64,000 nt of DNA, from the NCBI RefSeq assembly GCF_015832195.1, contig NC_052031.1, positions 14,633,850 through 14,697,849 on the forward strand, read 5' to 3'. Under the pieces are notes generated by a model. The model had not been told where the DNA came from. It saw only the letters and a program-made list of their open reading frames with translations, and made no database searches. The position numbers and the translations under genes were made by a program. Position 1 is the first letter of the stretch; every line of letters begins with the position of its first letter. Source of the stretch: Motacilla alba alba (Eukaryota > Chordata > Aves > Passeriformes > Motacillidae). This document shows, one piece after another, positions 22,201-36,150 of this stretch.

Positions 22201-23712
22201 CTGGAAAAAGCCAGATCCACAAACTGGAAAGAGAAGACATCAGAGAGCCTCTGGAAGAAGTACAAGGAGCAAATGCAGCAGGTGTAGAAGCAAGATCAGT
22301 GAGAGCAGATGTCATGGTAGAGAGGGCTGGAGAAAAGTAGGAGCCATCCTTTAGGTGTCTGTTTCTCTGCCCTGAGCAGGCAAATGCACACAGTGCACGT
22401 GCTGTATTAAAGAAGTGTGCAGGTCAGCACAGAATAGATACTGAGCACTGCAAGTGCAGAGTGAACACGACAGAGCAGATTTGGTCTGTATGGTGCTCTT
22501 TGGACTGCAAAGAGGAAATTACTGCCTGGGGAGATGTTTGTGGTCATGTAGATGTAACCTAAGGTAACTGTAATGCAGTTCTTGGTACCTAACACGCTTA
22601 AATGTGTGTCTAATGAGCTAAAGACATTATTGAAATGTCTATTTAAAACCAGGTTTCTAAAGAGAGTTGCCTTTTACCTCTGGTCATCACAGTGCTCTTC
22701 CAAACCAAAAAACGTTTTTATATAATATATGTACATTATTATTTATCCACTCAGGCAGTGTTACTAGCCTGGTGGGCCAAGTCACCTGTAGCCATCACCG
22801 TTCAACTTCTGAAGGGACGATATAAAGGATGTGTACAGGATGAACCGTGTTAACAGACATAGAGACAAATATGTACAGAGAAAGACCACAGTAACAAGAA
22901 ACATTTGTTCTGAAGGAGGTCTTTTTTTAGCTCTAGTAATAAAGTTGCATTTTTGTGCTATGGATGTATTTTGAACTTGTTATGCAAAATCTGCGTTAAC
23001 AAACCCAATAAACTGGGCCTGCTTTAATAGCTATTAGGTGGAAATTAGTGTCTTTTGGGGAACAATTAGAGCTCCTCCTAGTGCCTTTGGAGTAATATTG
23101 TAGAGGAGCTGTACCAATTACACTCAAAATATCTTGCAATTTTCACAGAAATAAAAAAGTAATTAACAGCTTGCATTAATGTTCTCATTATCTAAGTTCT
23201 AACCTGTTTCAAGGCTAGGATTTTATTTGGAAAATTATTGGAAAGCTTTCCCTTAAGAACTATTCCCTTTTTCTTTTTATCTCTCTGTCTTATATAAATA
23301 GATTTTAGAGTAGTTTTTTGTGGTACTGCTGCTGGGGAAAACAGTTATATCTTTGGTTTATTAGACCCAGACAAGACAAGTAGGAGAACTGGATAAACCT
23401 GTACATTTTCATGATGAGACTGTTTGAAATTACCCATCAGCATGTGTAATTATTTTCTGTTTATCTTATATTTTCAAAACAAATGTACACTCTAAAGGAT
23501 ATTAGCTAGCTAATTGTGTGTAGAGCCTAAGTTTTGTATGCCAATAAATCAAACTGGGAGGGAATTCTTCTAGCCTATTTTATTTTATATTATTCCTCCT
23601 TAACTCTGAATTCCTTTGTAAAGAAAAAATTTACTATAGCAAGGACGTATAAATGCGAAGTAGTACTAACAGAGTAGCACTTATATTTACCATAATCTTT
23701 ATCAATATAAGG
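19256..23712. other. Intergenic, about 4.5 kb, mostly featureless
   Basis: It holds a tandem duplication at 20825-20907 and a 15-T run at 20414-20428, described separately. A 110-codon plus-strand frame at 22022-22354 starts with a hydrophobic stretch that mimics a signal peptide. I recognise no family and regard it as a chance frame. Confidence 0.45.
20825..20907 (+). repeat. Two-copy tandem duplication, 41/42-bp unit
   Basis: Unit 1 (20825-20865) and unit 2 (20866-20907) both run from TTAGAG to TGTGC and share most positions, for example CATCTTT, AGTAGA/GGTAGA and GATTGGA/GACTGGA. This is a local duplication that has since diverged. Confidence 0.85.
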
Positions 23713-24098
23713 GTTTGTTCAGCCTGGAAAAGGGAAGAGAAGGTTTAGGGATGACTTTATTGTGACCTTCCAGTGCTTGAAGGGAGCCTACAAGAAAGAT
23801 GGAGAGGGACTTTTTACAAGGGCTTGTGGTGACAGGACAATGAGGAGTGGTTCAGACTCAGAGTAGGTTTAGATTAGATATTAGGACAAAATTTTTTATG
23901 GTGAGGGTGATGAGGCACTGGAGCATGTTGCCCAGAGAAGTTGTGGATATCTTGTCCCTGGAACTATTCAAGGCCATGCTCAATGGAGCTCTGAGCAACC
24001 TGGTCTAATGGAAAAGTGTCCCTGTCCACAGCAGAGGGGCTGGAACCAGATGATCTTTCAGGTAACTTCCAATCCAAGCCATTCTTTGATTCTATGAA
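23713..24098 (+). repeat. CR1 LINE, 3' end fragment
   Basis: It runs from GTTTGTTCAGCCTGGAAAAG through TTTATTGTGACCTTCCAGTG, TTTATGGTGAGGGTGATGAG and CAACCTGGTCTAATGGAAAA to CCATTCTTTGATTCTATGAA. It is a sense, 5'-truncated copy with a complete 3' tail. Confidence 0.93.
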
Positions 24099-27000
24099 AT
24101 ATAGTACAATTTCTATTGCATAGTTGAAGCATAATGGCACATTTAGTTTGAGAAGATCCACATGTTCTGTGTCAAACTAGGGGACAAGTAGTTACTGACT
24201 TCGCTCATGTTAAAATCACACTGTTGCCAAAAGGCAGCAGAAATTGCTTTAAGACTGCTGCAGAGTCCTGTTTAAGTGAAGTAACATTGTGGACTTAAAG
24301 CTAGTGAAAATATTGATATGTGTCAGCTGAACTATTCTTGAGCTTGATCACAAAACTGGCATTGCATTGGGAACTTTGGCGGATGGGGTAACAGAACTGT
24401 CCAGCTTTGGGAAACGGGGATATTTTGGCAATTGAAATCCACTAAAAGAAGATTAAAAAACCCCAAAGACCTGGAAATTTTTTTTGCTTCCTGGAAGTGT
24501 TGACTACAGTTTTATCTCCTTGTAGGTGTAAATTGAGAATGTCTAGGTAATTAAATGTACTGCTCAAACATTTTCACTGTGAAGTAATCATCTTGAACCA
24601 TGCTTTCCTATTTTCCTGTACTCCTGAGAGAGCAGTTTTAAAAAGCACACAATTATTTTATGTTCGAGATAACAGAGGATCCAGGGCTCTTGACAAGCCA
24701 GTGGACTCATTAGGACAATAGCAGATCACACTAATTAGTGGGGTACCAGTTCTGAAGTGATGCAGTGTGTGCTGCTACAAGTATGCACGGGATGAAGATT
24801 GACTTTGATCATATTTCAGCTCAGCATTAAACTGTTCTCACAGACCACTTGGACAGTTTGTGCAGTGCAAGGACTGTGCTTGTGGCACTAAAGCAGGCAA
24901 CCTGTTTTCAGAGGTTGTGATCCGTCTTGCTGCTGAAGAAGCATTGTGCCTACCTAGAAGGCAGCATTGCTAGGTTGCTATGATAAAATGTTTCTTATGT
25001 AGGGAGATAAAGAATGGGAATTTAAGCCTTAGCCTTTGAATGATATGTATTTTTCTACCTTTTGAGGCACTAAGTCCCTCCTAGTCTTTGAAAGGAGCCC
25101 AAAATTAGGCAGAATTTCCCAGTCCTGGAAACTCAGTGAGAAGAGGAAACATTTACTTTTCAGGGATGGCACATTAATGTTTAGGGCTATGTATGTCAAA
25201 GGAGGATTCCTTCCCTTGCTAAAATAGTCTGTAATGAAACAACATATTTATCATGGATAGAAGAGTCTGTCTAAAATGCAAGTGATTTTGTTTGTTAATA
25301 TGACTTCACCAGGACAGTGAAAAAAACTTAAGATTATTTGTAATGTCAGGTTAAAAGGCAGATTGGTGTAGAGCACAGAAGTGTACTTAGCAATAAGCTG
25401 ATGAAAGCATCATCATTATTAATTGCCCTGTTTGTGTAGAGGATATTGTTCAGGTTGGGTGAGTGAACTGAAATATTTCTGAACCTGCTTGGACATAATT
25501 TTTTTAAGATGTCATTTGGCTTGCAATAGTCTTATCTGCATCATCACAGCTGAAAATGGAACCATTATCTCTAGCAGACATTGAATTCCTGTATCTTTTG
25601 AATCTGAAGCTGTCACCACTCTAAATATCTTTTTAGTCTTTCTGTTTGAATTGTGGTTAACTGCTGACATTATAAAAGCAACCACTTCCAAGTAGATGTA
25701 ATGACAAAATTCCTAAATTTGGGTATCTGCTTCACTACGCTTACCTCTATTTGCATTTCTTCAGGACTTTTTCTGGCTCCTATTACCACTTGAAACGTTT
25801 CTGGTGAATCTGTTCTCATGTGTGACTTTTGACTAAGTGAATGGAAAAAAAAAGTGAAGGATTAACCTTTTACTGTGGAAGACTCTGGTACTTGTGAACA
25901 TGTTAAGTTTGTCATGCAGAGAATGATGGATTAAGTACTAAAAGGAAAGCTACACTTTTTCATTTGAGGTGTTTTGCTCAAATTAAGGCCTAGTTCAGGG
26001 TATTCAAAGTACAAAATCCAATGGAGCTTTAGTTGCATATAATAAAGGACCTCAGATATTGAAGCCTATACTCTTGCACAGGACTTGTTGGACACAGCAA
26101 GGTGTTTACCATGCATTAGCACAATATATTCTAAAATACACAATTTCTGTCAGGAAATATTTTGATTGCATGATTTAACTAATAGTCTCCTGCATGCTAT
26201 GTAAATACTGCCCTTGCCAGGTCAAATTCAAATAGTCACATTGATTTTTGTTTATTGCTGTTAGGTTCAGGTGTTATCAATAGATTGTAAATCTGCTAAA
26301 TAAATTGTATGGCTAGAACATGGAGTGCAGCTGTTGTTATTCCTCAGTTTAATCACACAAAATTACTTTTGCTGATGTACAGGTTACCTGGAACAATCCA
26401 ATTGGGTATTCAATATTCATATTGTCACCCACTTATTGTAGACAGAAAACTACCAATTTTTAGAATTCTGTTCTTGTATTACAAAATATGTTTGACTGAA
26501 CATAAGAAAAAATATTTGAAGAAAAATACAATTGAGACCCCTGAAATTCATGTTCTAGTTTTTCCTTCATTTCTTCCTCCTGTATCCTTTCCTATGCAGA
26601 TGGTTTCTAGCATAGGTTTTGATAGAACTTGTACAGTTCCTGTCAAAGCCCTGTGATTTACAGCCATGCAAGCATGGCTTCTGAATGCTTTTTTCCATCC
26701 TAACAGGTAGCATACAGCCCTTTTTCTCTTGGTGAATTGCATCTGTTCTGTAATACATGGAGAGCTGGCAGAAAAATGGCTGGAGTAGTTATGAAGGTGA
26801 GAAAAAACCCCACATGAATTATCCTGCCATGATGTGCATTTTATATTCCCTATTCTTTTCTTTCCTTTTCAATTTTGCTACTTTCAGTGTTCCTAAACCA
26901 TTGGATTAAGAAGCACAAGAGCACAAAGATAAGGTGTGACCTTAGACCTGTTTCCATTAACGTGTACCATAACTTTGTCATATCTTTTCTTTGCTACTGC

Positions 27001-29364
27001 TGCTGTCAGACTTATTTCTTAATAGCATACTTGAAAGGCTTAAAATTAAAACAATCTAAAATATCTGTCAGTGGCAGAAGAAAGCCATTAAACAATAGCA
27101 AGCGAAAAATCTAAGAGCTATCTTAGGCTAAATGTTACCCACATCAGTTGGTATACCAGAAACCTGATTTGGAATCATCTTGCAGTCTTGATTAGAATTT
27201 TTTTTTCCCCATTTATTGATCTGGGATGAGATGGAGGCATAATTCCTGAGCACGTAAACTAGCTCAGGCTATGACTGTGCATTAAAGTAGGTAAGGAGAG
27301 ATTCTGGTTTTTGGGGTTCTTAAGTTTGTCATTTTAACTTAAACTTCTGAAAAGCTGATCACCATCTCACCAAGCAGCTAGCTTTTTAAAAAGGGTTTGC
27401 TCTCCTGCATGGCAATTTCTCCTGCTTCGAGTTACTTGTTTATGTCTGTTATTCTTAAATGTCATGTGATTAAAATAAAACCTAAAATAAAGGCTTTCTC
27501 ATAGCCCATTCCTAATATCTGACAAATAGTATTGAACTGTGTAAATATAAAATGATTCAATTAAGAGAATGTTATTACCAAAGAAACCTTGCAGAAGTTG
27601 TATCACTTACTGGGTTGGTTTCATGGTATGGAAAGCACATAGGGCTCCAAATATTGAGAACCAGACTGCTCGTAACACCAAGCATTGCTCTGTCATGAGC
27701 TGTGTCCATCTCTTGGTTCATGTACTGGGAAATTAATAATGTTCTAATTAGGCTAGTGAACTGGAGAATTAAACTTTCCTTCTGACATCCAGCTTAAAGG
27801 AAAGAAAGACATACTTCTTTTGTAAATACCATATTTGATCTCCACAGTTCCAAGTAGCTCTGAGAATGACAAAGATCACTTTCTTTCATAATGATTATTA
27901 ATGTTCACTCCAAAGCTGGGTTTGCAGATGGGGCTGCCATAGTACCAATAGAAAACAACTTTTTCAGTGATGACTAATAATACAGGCAAGCTGGGTGGAC
28001 CTTGTGGGCAGTTTGAAATAAATAATAAGATAAAGATCTGCATTCTGTGTCTTTAAATTTTATTTGAGACATTAATTTTCCTTTGTCTCCCTTTCTATTA
28101 CCTTTTATGTCATGTGTATTTTAGGATATTTATAAAATATACTGTTAGATAAACATCACAGAAAGTGAATAAAATATGAATTCAATTCAATATAAAATAC
28201 ATTTATAATATGCTACATTGTTTATAAACATATTTTACTGACTCTACATTCAGTCAAAAAGCCAGGCAGGTCTCTGGGCACAAAGGAGAAATTTTAGAGT
28301 GTGAGCTGTCCTTATAAACTTGCAAATATGGTTGAATTAGGCTAAGCTAATCACTGCTGAGGCAAATGAGCATCAGACCTGGAATACTAACAAAAGCTCC
28401 TGACTGCAGCCTGTGGTTCATCCAGGGAGACATGTAGCTGGGGGAGGGCTAGGAAAAAGCATCATGGCAGGATCAGATGGAAAGGAAAAAGTGAAGGAGT
28501 TTCTGTAGGGGTACAGACAGTCTCGTTATTTTGGTTTGACAAGCCTGGGACCTGTGTCTACCAAGGCTGGAAAGGGATAAATAACTAGTAAAAAGCAGAA
28601 TAATAAAAAAAAATTTAAAACAACAAAAAATAAAACTAAGCTAAACCCTACTGGATGATGAAAGAACTCACAGAAGAGCAATTGCAGGGCATAGGTCTGA
28701 GAACATAAGGTTCACATTGTGTCGAAGTCTTTACTTACAGCTCTGAAGGAGTAGACTTGGTTAAAAGATCATGTCAGCTACTTTTTAAACAAAAGAGGTG
28801 AAAGAGAAACTGATGCAGCAAACTGAGATGAGGAGAGGGCAATGCCAGATAGTATACTTGGGGTGATGTTGCTACTATGTATTCCAGAATGGGATTAACA
28901 TACCTTTCACCGTTGATTTGTCTTGAGCAGAGTAGGCAACCCTGAATGTCATCTGAGTCTGTTTTTCTTGTTTTACGGATAAAATTTCTTGGTATAATAA
29001 CTCCAAATGCTGTTGCGTTTAAGAAAGCCACAAACAGTTATTTGAGGTCTTGCTCTCTGCCCCAATAGAGTATTTTCTTAGGTACTAAAAACTAAAAAGT
29101 AATGTTTTGTAGAACAAGTGCTGGGTTTGGGTGCTGTGTAAGAATTAGTTGAAGCCTGTTGCAAATTTCATTGGGTTTCCCAGAGTTCAGGAAATGTGCT
29201 ATGGTGTGAGATCAATCTCTGATGGTGAAAATTTAAAATGCTGTTTAGGGAGAAAACACAAATCCAGCTGCTTTCTGCCATCAATTCCACTTGTAATCCT
29301 CTACTGTCCACATTCACTTTGTCAGGGATGCTGGAGAAGAAAGTCCTGGTCTGTTCCTTCAGCA
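24099..29364. other. Intergenic, about 5.3 kb without recognised features
   Basis: AT-rich sequence. I found no CR1 landmarks, no exon of a known gene and no RNA gene. A 115-codon plus-strand frame at 26309-26656 has no recognisable domain. A block free of recent repeats between two conserved neighbours could hold distal regulatory elements, but nothing here proves it. Confidence 0.45.
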
Positions 29365-29500
29365 TCTGGTACAACACCTACTTGAACCTTTTGCCTCTAC
29401 AGCTTTCTATGGCAACAGATTCCACAAGTTTGCTACAACCCATGGGGGAAAAAAAAGCAGTTTTTACATTTTAAATTGATCCCCTTCTATTTTCAGTGAG
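29365..29500 (-). repeat. Possible old CR1/L3-type remnant (antisense)
   Basis: Reverse-complemented, the segment reads GTTGTAGCAAACTTGTGGAA and TCTGTTGCCATAGAAAGCTG followed by a GAGGCAAAAGG-like stretch. This parallels the GTGGAACTCxxTGCCACAGGA ... GAGGCxxAAAG pattern of old LINEs, also seen at 17696. Similarity is weak. Confidence 0.35.
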
Positions 29501-32500
29501 TTATCTGTAGTTCTGATACTTGAAGGGTTTGGTGGAAAACTTGCGTATGGAACTTTTCCTCTGCTTTGTGATTTTGCAAGCTTTACTTGGATGCCCTCAG
29601 CATTTTTAGTTCTCCTTGCAAAGCAGCTGATCTCTCCCTGACATCATTCAAGTTGCCCTTCTGTGCTTCTTCCTCTCTCTGCCATTTCCTTCCTAATGTG
29701 TGGTGAGCGGGGCTGTAAATCGTGCTTGGGATGAGAGCCCGGCAAGGTTTTGCATGGAGGCAGAACGGTGCCCTCTGTTTTGCTTTACTGCCCTTTTGGG
29801 TTCAGAAGACAAACTGCATCATCAGCTGCTCAGTGCTGCAATGTGCAAACCCCTGTCCCAGCCATCCTTTGGCATCTTCCTGACCTTGAGGCCATGTTTT
29901 TGTGGTGCTCCCCAGAAGTGAAATAAGCAAAGACCCCTGGAATTCCCTGGCTCCAGCATAGGAATTAATGCTCCTTTTGGAAAGTTGCAAATAGGATTTA
30001 CTCCTGCCAACCAGAGTAACCACCCTTTCTCAAGAAGGGCTTGGTGACCATAACGATTGCCCATGGATTATGTTGGCACAGTCACAGGGGTGCAAGAAAG
30101 ACTACCCAGAATCCTGCTTGTGGTGGCTCTTGCCTGGTGGTTGTTTACACTGCTGGGTAGGGAGGGAATTTCTTATTTCTGGCAATGAGTATTTGACTGT
30201 ACATCAAATCTCATTATTTATTTTGATTTCCATATTTTTCTTTCCTGAAATGTTTAATTCCTTTGCATCATAGGCTGTTTTCTAAATTAGAAATTCACTT
30301 TAATATCAATTGCTTTAGAAACTTCCATATTTTGAGAAGCAATCAGTGAAGCTGAAATAGTTTACATGACTAGAAACTGAAACCTAAAGGTACTTGGTCA
30401 CTGCTGCAAGAATTTCATTAACATTTATCCACAAATAATTATGGATATTTCACTCTGAAAAACATCTTATTCCTACAGCTATATTACTGCAAATCTAGAA
30501 TATACCCTTCTTTGCACAGACATTTCCAACCCCACATCAAACCAGTCTTTACTTTCATAGGGTCCCTTCTAGAGAAATGGTCCAATTAATACAGCAAATG
30601 GCAAAAGACCAGGCAGTATTGGGCCTTGGAAGGTGTAATACAAAGGTAAAGCATATAGGAGCATCCAGTGGGAGACCCAGACCCTGAAGCCCTGGGATGA
30701 AGATGCCTGGATGATGTACTCCACGTGTCACAGCAAGGCCTCCACAGGACATTTGCATGTAGGGGATCAGCTACTGCTCCCATAAGACCTTCAGGGCATC
30801 CCCTCCTCTCACCAGCAGCCTTCCTGGGTTTCTATAAGGCACTTGCACCTTATTGCTTCCATTTCTCTGTACACCCAATGTTCAGAAGAAGTACTTAGAA
30901 GGCAATGTATGATTTAGGGGTGAAATAGACAATGCATATCTTGGCGGGCATACTTAAGAGCAAGAATGTTCATGAAGTTTTCCTTTCAATGCTTTTCTCC
31001 CTTGAAGAAAAATATCAACTTGAAAATGAGAGAAGAGACCCAGCTTTTCTTTTACACTTGTTTTTTCTCTTTGTGTGGTTTACTATTCACAAACTGCAAA
31101 CGTGTTACTTGAGAGTCTATTTTATCTCCTGTTATATTTGTGTAGCTATGTGATGTGAACAGCATTTGTGTCTGTCAGAGCCATGCAGAAGGTAGAAATG
31201 CCTGCGAAGGCACAAGGAAGCATCTGGATGCACGGCAGGTGTTGGGTTTATGCCTGAGGCTGACAAGGACTAATTGTCACTAATAGCTGCTTGAAAGAAG
31301 CTGAGCAAGGTTACAAAGCATGTAAACTGTAAATTCAGCAAAGTCCTAGCTGGAGAGAATGCAAACCAGACAGAGGGTGTTCCTCTGTGATATCACCTTG
31401 TTTGAGTTGTTTGATAAGCCATTCTTCAAAGTAGTGAGTTAGAAATTACCTGCTAGAAAAGAGATTGAAACAGCAGGTTGCCTTACAAAAGTCCTATGAT
31501 TTGAAACAGATCCTTCAGCTTGTCTGCAAGAGCCAGATCTCTGCCTTATGAACACACTGTGAAGTCGCCTTTAGGAGGCTGGGAGGAGGATTTATGTACC
31601 ATGAAGGTGCTTTTGATCCTGTGGGTAATGTTCTCTGGTGTCTGAAAGCTTGCTTCCAGGGAGCCTTTGCTGCAGTTCTGGCTGTAAAGAAGATAATCCT
31701 GGCGACATCGGTGTAAATGTAATGCTTTGTACATTCAAACACAGAATGCTTTAAAGCATTTATTGAGGAAGGTGGAGGAAGAAGAGTGAAGTTGGAAAGA
31801 TCAGTACCAGCAATAGATTTAAGTTCTAAGGGCTGTTGCTCCTTTTCTTTCAGAAACCCTCATAATTCTTCCGTTTGTCACAAGGTTTTGATGTCCAGCA
31901 GGGGAAATGCACAGGAGTGTCTCTTCTGCATTGCACAGAATTCTGATCAGCATTTGGGGAGCTGTAAGCTGTTATTTGCTATTTCCACTCTCTTCCTTTT
32001 ATTCCTTATGATAATTTTAGCAACTGCATAGGAATGCTGCATTTTACACAAGAGCTCAGCATCCCTGGTTCTGAGCCTGCCAGCCACAACAGCTGTACTG
32101 AATAAGGTGAAGGAGAATTATATGGCGTGGTAGGGGTCTTCTTTGAGGAAAAGGGTATAGATCATAAGTGTAGCACCTCCTTCTTAGCCCCAAAGCCAAG
32201 CCAAACTTAGAAGTAGGCCCTAAGCCTGTTGTCTGACTGCCCTTGGGCACTATCTTGAGTCTCACTCCAGCCCCTGGGAGTAGCTTGGGCTCCATACAGA
32301 GCCCCTGTGTTAACAGCCAGCCAGCACAGCTGGTTTTGAAGGCTGGCAGTTGTAAAGGTGGAGGTTCAAGGCTTCAAATCTTAGTGCTGATTCCTGGTAA
32401 CAAAAATGTTGCCCTGAACTCAGTTGTTATCTTTTTTAGCCTTTTATTCAAAACAACTCTTTTAAATGGTGAAGTGAAGCACGCAGGAGAAAGGTGCCAG

Positions 32501-34260
32501 GTGCCTCTTACTGGGCAGGACAGTGACATATTCAGTGTCACGAGCATGCTCTGTTTTATCAATAGGACATTCAAACTGCTGCACAGATGCTCAAGAATAT
32601 CTATTTAGGGCTGCTTGATCCTCGTGTTTTCACTACTTTACTTCACAGCTAAATATTATTGTCAAATGCTGCTAAAGGTACACAAATTTCTTGGCTAAGC
32701 TGCCTCCTAACATGTTTCCAGTGTCATCTTCAGACAGAAATGTAAGTAGGAGAAAAATATTTATACTTAAGAAATACATCCATGTGTATAGACTGAAAAT
32801 TGTGTCATTGCCAGAAATAATTAAAGCCAGAAAAAAGAAAAATTTTAAAATAAATCTTTCGATATGAAATGTAAGAAAAGTGATTTCTTCTGCTTTGAAG
32901 GTGATTGATAATGTCATATAAATGCTTACATGTGGGAATGAGAAATTATAAACTTCCCAGTGTTTTAGAAAAAAGCACAATAGCTTGCAGGTGAAGTTTC
33001 CAGCTGGAAGCTGTAATCTAGTAAATGAAGATTTCCACGTGAGGTAAATTTTCTGACATGCATGCACTGCCTAGGGACTTTCAATGAGATTGGACAGCTT
33101 TCTAAAAAATTATTGTACTCTATCACTTTTAAAATTCTTTTGACTGCTCAGTGCAAGTCTAAACGAGTAGAATTGCCCCCTCTGGCATTTGTCTGTGTGC
33201 TCTGTAACTAAAAATGCTCAGTTAACCCACCACACCTGCACATGGCTTCCAGAAGTTGAACTTGACTTGAAAGTCATGGGGCTTTGCATTACAAATTCAT
33301 TATGTGGAAATAAAATATCAGACTTTCCTGGCATTTTTTTAGCTAATTACATCACCTGACACTTTTTCTTAATATATTGCAATTTTTAATCAGCTTTTAA
33401 TGCTTTTTCATTTATCCCAGTATCTGGCATACACTAGGTTAGTCTTCATTTTAAAGTCAGAATCTCCATATGGCAGATGTTGATATCAAAATAGCAGCTG
33501 TAATACCATATTCTTATATTGAATCAAGAAGGAAAATGCTGTTAAAGATTAGTAATACTTAAGTGTCAACATTATTGGTCAGAAAGAATGTTACGTCTTA
33601 CAGTCAAAACTTCCTAACCAAATTCTTTTGGTTTTCAAATTTCTTCAAATTGGTGTTGATATTTTTCAAGCCTTGAAAGTAATGGATGGTAGCACACAAA
33701 ATCTGTAGCAGTTTACATATTCAAAACCTCTTATACAACAGTTTCTAGAACTTAGCTAATAAAACTGCTGGCACACTTTTGTGTTTGTTTTACTAGCCTA
33801 GGATGCTGAAGGATAGTTAAGTTTATATTTGCCCTGTATCATTTTGTTCAGATAAAGCCAGTCCCAAAAGAGATTGACTTTCATTGAGACTTCTTATAGC
33901 CTTCTTTTTTTTCAAAACTGTGGTAAATTTATTACCACTTGTCACATGAACTTCAGCATTAGATTTTAGTGCAACAGGTAGGTTCAGACACCAAACCATA
34001 ACAGCAAGAATGCATTTAGGTCACCCCAGAGAATCTATCTGATACCTTTATGACTGACTTCTGTTAGGGAAAGCCAAAAGGATCCTACCACATGCTACTG
34101 CTAAAGGAATGTGCGCTTGAATTACAAAAAACTATCTCCACTTGTTGCTTCCTTCTCTCAGTCACGGTGCTTTGAGTCCCATCTGAAAGATGTTTGAGCA
34201 GCTCTTTTTTCAGTTATATTTGAGAATATATGACAAGTGGGGCATAAAACACACCAGTTA
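29501..34260. other. Intergenic, about 4.8 kb without recognised features
   Basis: Unique AT-rich sequence. Minor open frames occur on both strands without domain or splice evidence. Confidence 0.45.
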
Positions 34261-34830
34261 GGGTTTTTTTTCATCTTGTTCTTTTTGTAGTCAGGCCTTG
34301 AGCACCCTCACCACAGGTGAGTTGTCTGCCTGTGCTGAAGTTTGGTGCCTCTGTGTAACCTTGGTTCAGGTAATAGTTGTGTTTAGGTGAGTTGGGTGAG
34401 AAGGCTGTGAGCAGCAGCTGCTGCAGTCTGGAGCACAAACAAGGCCCCTGCCCTTGTTTGTGCCTGAGCTATGTCACAGCCACGTCCGTGTCCCCTGTCA
34501 CTGCACTTGACTTCTTGGCATGACCTTGGATCAGCATCGTTATCACAAACTTGTCTAGCCATCGGTGACTCTTGGCTGCCTTGGTTACTGGCTCACTGGA
34601 ACTGATCCTGACCCTGGATTGCTGACTTGATCATCCTGCTTAAACTGGTGGACTGATGCTCTGGACCCCTGGCTGACTGTGGTTACTGTCACTCAAGCTA
34701 CTTTACTCATCTTGCTCAAATACTGGGGGACAGCACCCTTGGCTGTGATGTTCCTGACTCTGCTTGCCTTGCTCTCACCCTCCAGTCTGGTCTCCCCTTC
34801 CCCATGGATCTATTGCTAGAACTTTTCTCA
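34261..34830. repeat. Unclassified, possibly repetitive block with hairpins
   Basis: This stretch is less AT-rich than its flanks. Motifs such as CTTGGCTG, GGCTGACT, CTGACCCTGG and CTTGATCATC recur irregularly between about 34490 and 34780. The left part contains a 14-bp perfect palindrome (34411-34424) and a 12-bp-stem hairpin (34433-34463). It looks like a remnant of an unrecognised interspersed repeat or a degenerate minisatellite. Confidence 0.35.
34433..34463. other. Perfect hairpin, 12-bp stem, 7-nt loop
   Basis: GCACAAACAAGG (34433-34444) pairs exactly with CCTTGTTTGTGC (34452-34463) across a CCCCTGC loop. It lies close to the palindrome GCAGCAGCTGCTGC at 34411-34424. Confidence 0.8.
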
Positions 34831-35895
34831 GAGAATACGTGTAATGCCTTTATTTTTAGTTTTCTTTAGTGAATGCTTATCTTATGAAATAATTTAATAT
34901 TTTCCTTTAATGCACTATCTTCTTTGGCCCATTATTATATCCAAGTATATTTCTGAACATTTACAAGCCCTGTTGGAAAGCCCAGGGATTTTTTCCTGCA
35001 GGATAGCAGGTATGAGAAATTCTGAACCTTTAAATATTCATACATATAAGTAGAATCTCTTGAAGCAATTGTTACTTGGTTGAATTTTTTAATGGTCAGT
35101 CCTCAGGATGAATTCCTGTTGCAGAACACATCTGGAGTGGCAGTTCACTGTTGTAACACCACTGCTTACAATAGATGTAATCCCCTGGGCAATTGTTTTA
35201 CTCTGGTTCATCAAAAATAGACAGTTTGGGGCCACAACACTCCTCATGACTGAATAAAAAGGAATTAATAAATTCCTCTCTTGGCACAGGGAAATTTGAG
35301 GACCCACTGTTACTATTTTCAGGCAAAGCTTATTAATAGAAGCTATCTCATGTTGCTTATCTGAAGTTTGGGTGTGTTGAGTGAAGTGCCATAAATGGAA
35401 GGACACAAGACAAGGACCAGTGCAGGCATGCTACTAAATATCTGGAGATTCAGTGGTACCTGGGTGGCCTATTCAACCTGCCTTCATTGATGTGGTGCTC
35501 ACCACTACATTGACCAAGCCTCTGTCTGAAGGACAAATTAGCCTGAAAGGGCTCTGTGCTCAGGTGGCAGGGTGTGCCCTGCTCTAGGTCAGATACATGT
35601 ACTCAAAGCTGCAGCATGTGCTCTCACTTCTTCAGATGCCAGCCACGGTTAAAGCTGTTCAGTGCTGCCCATTGGAAATAAAACATGGCTATAACTGTTA
35701 GACTCCAGTTTGTCATTTGTTTCAGCCTCAATTTTTCCTGAAAAGTCAGTAAATTTTTCCAAAGAGAAAATGATAGAAAAATATGTTGATTTGACCATGT
35801 CAGTAAGCACATACCCCATCCCTAAAATCTTAGGATGGAGAAGACCAGCTAGGTCTTTGCTTTGAACTCAGGAGAGATGATCATTGCTGGATAGA
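34831..35895. other. Intergenic, nothing recognised
   Basis: AT-rich sequence. Minus-strand frames at 35089-35406 and 35624-35812 have no recognisable features. Confidence 0.45.
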
Positions 35896-36150
35896 AAATC
35901 ACAGAATCAGCTGAGTTGGAATAGACCCTCAAGGATCATCGAGTCCAGCTCCTGGCCCTGCACAGGACAACCCAAGAGTCACTCCATGTTCCTGAGAGCA
36001 CTGTCCTAACACTTCTTGAACTCTGTCAGGCTTGGTGCTGTGACCACTTCCCTGGGAAGCCTATTCCAGTGCCCAGCCACCCTCTGGGTGAAAAACCTTC
36101 ACCTAATATCCAAGCTAAATCTTCCCCAACACAACTTCAGGCCAACCAGC
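35896..36150 (-). repeat. CR1 LINE, 3' end fragment (antisense)
   Basis: AATCACAGAATCAGCTGAGT, then CCCTCAAGGATCATCGAGTC, CTGCACAGGACAACCCAAGA, AGCCTATTCCAGTGCCCAGC and CACCCTCTGGGTGAAAAACC are the reverse complement of a CR1 3' end. The subfamily seems to be the same as that of the 46500 copy. It is relatively well preserved. Confidence 0.93.

Noticed and set aside
22022..22354. Frame starting with a signal-peptide-like hydrophobic stretch
   Set aside because: The following sequence has no known domain or cysteine pattern and there is no splice or promoter context. One such start is expected by chance among this many frames.
26309..26656. 115-codon plus-strand frame
   Set aside because: I see no domain, and no splice or promoter context. 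The AT-rich codon content matches its surroundings.
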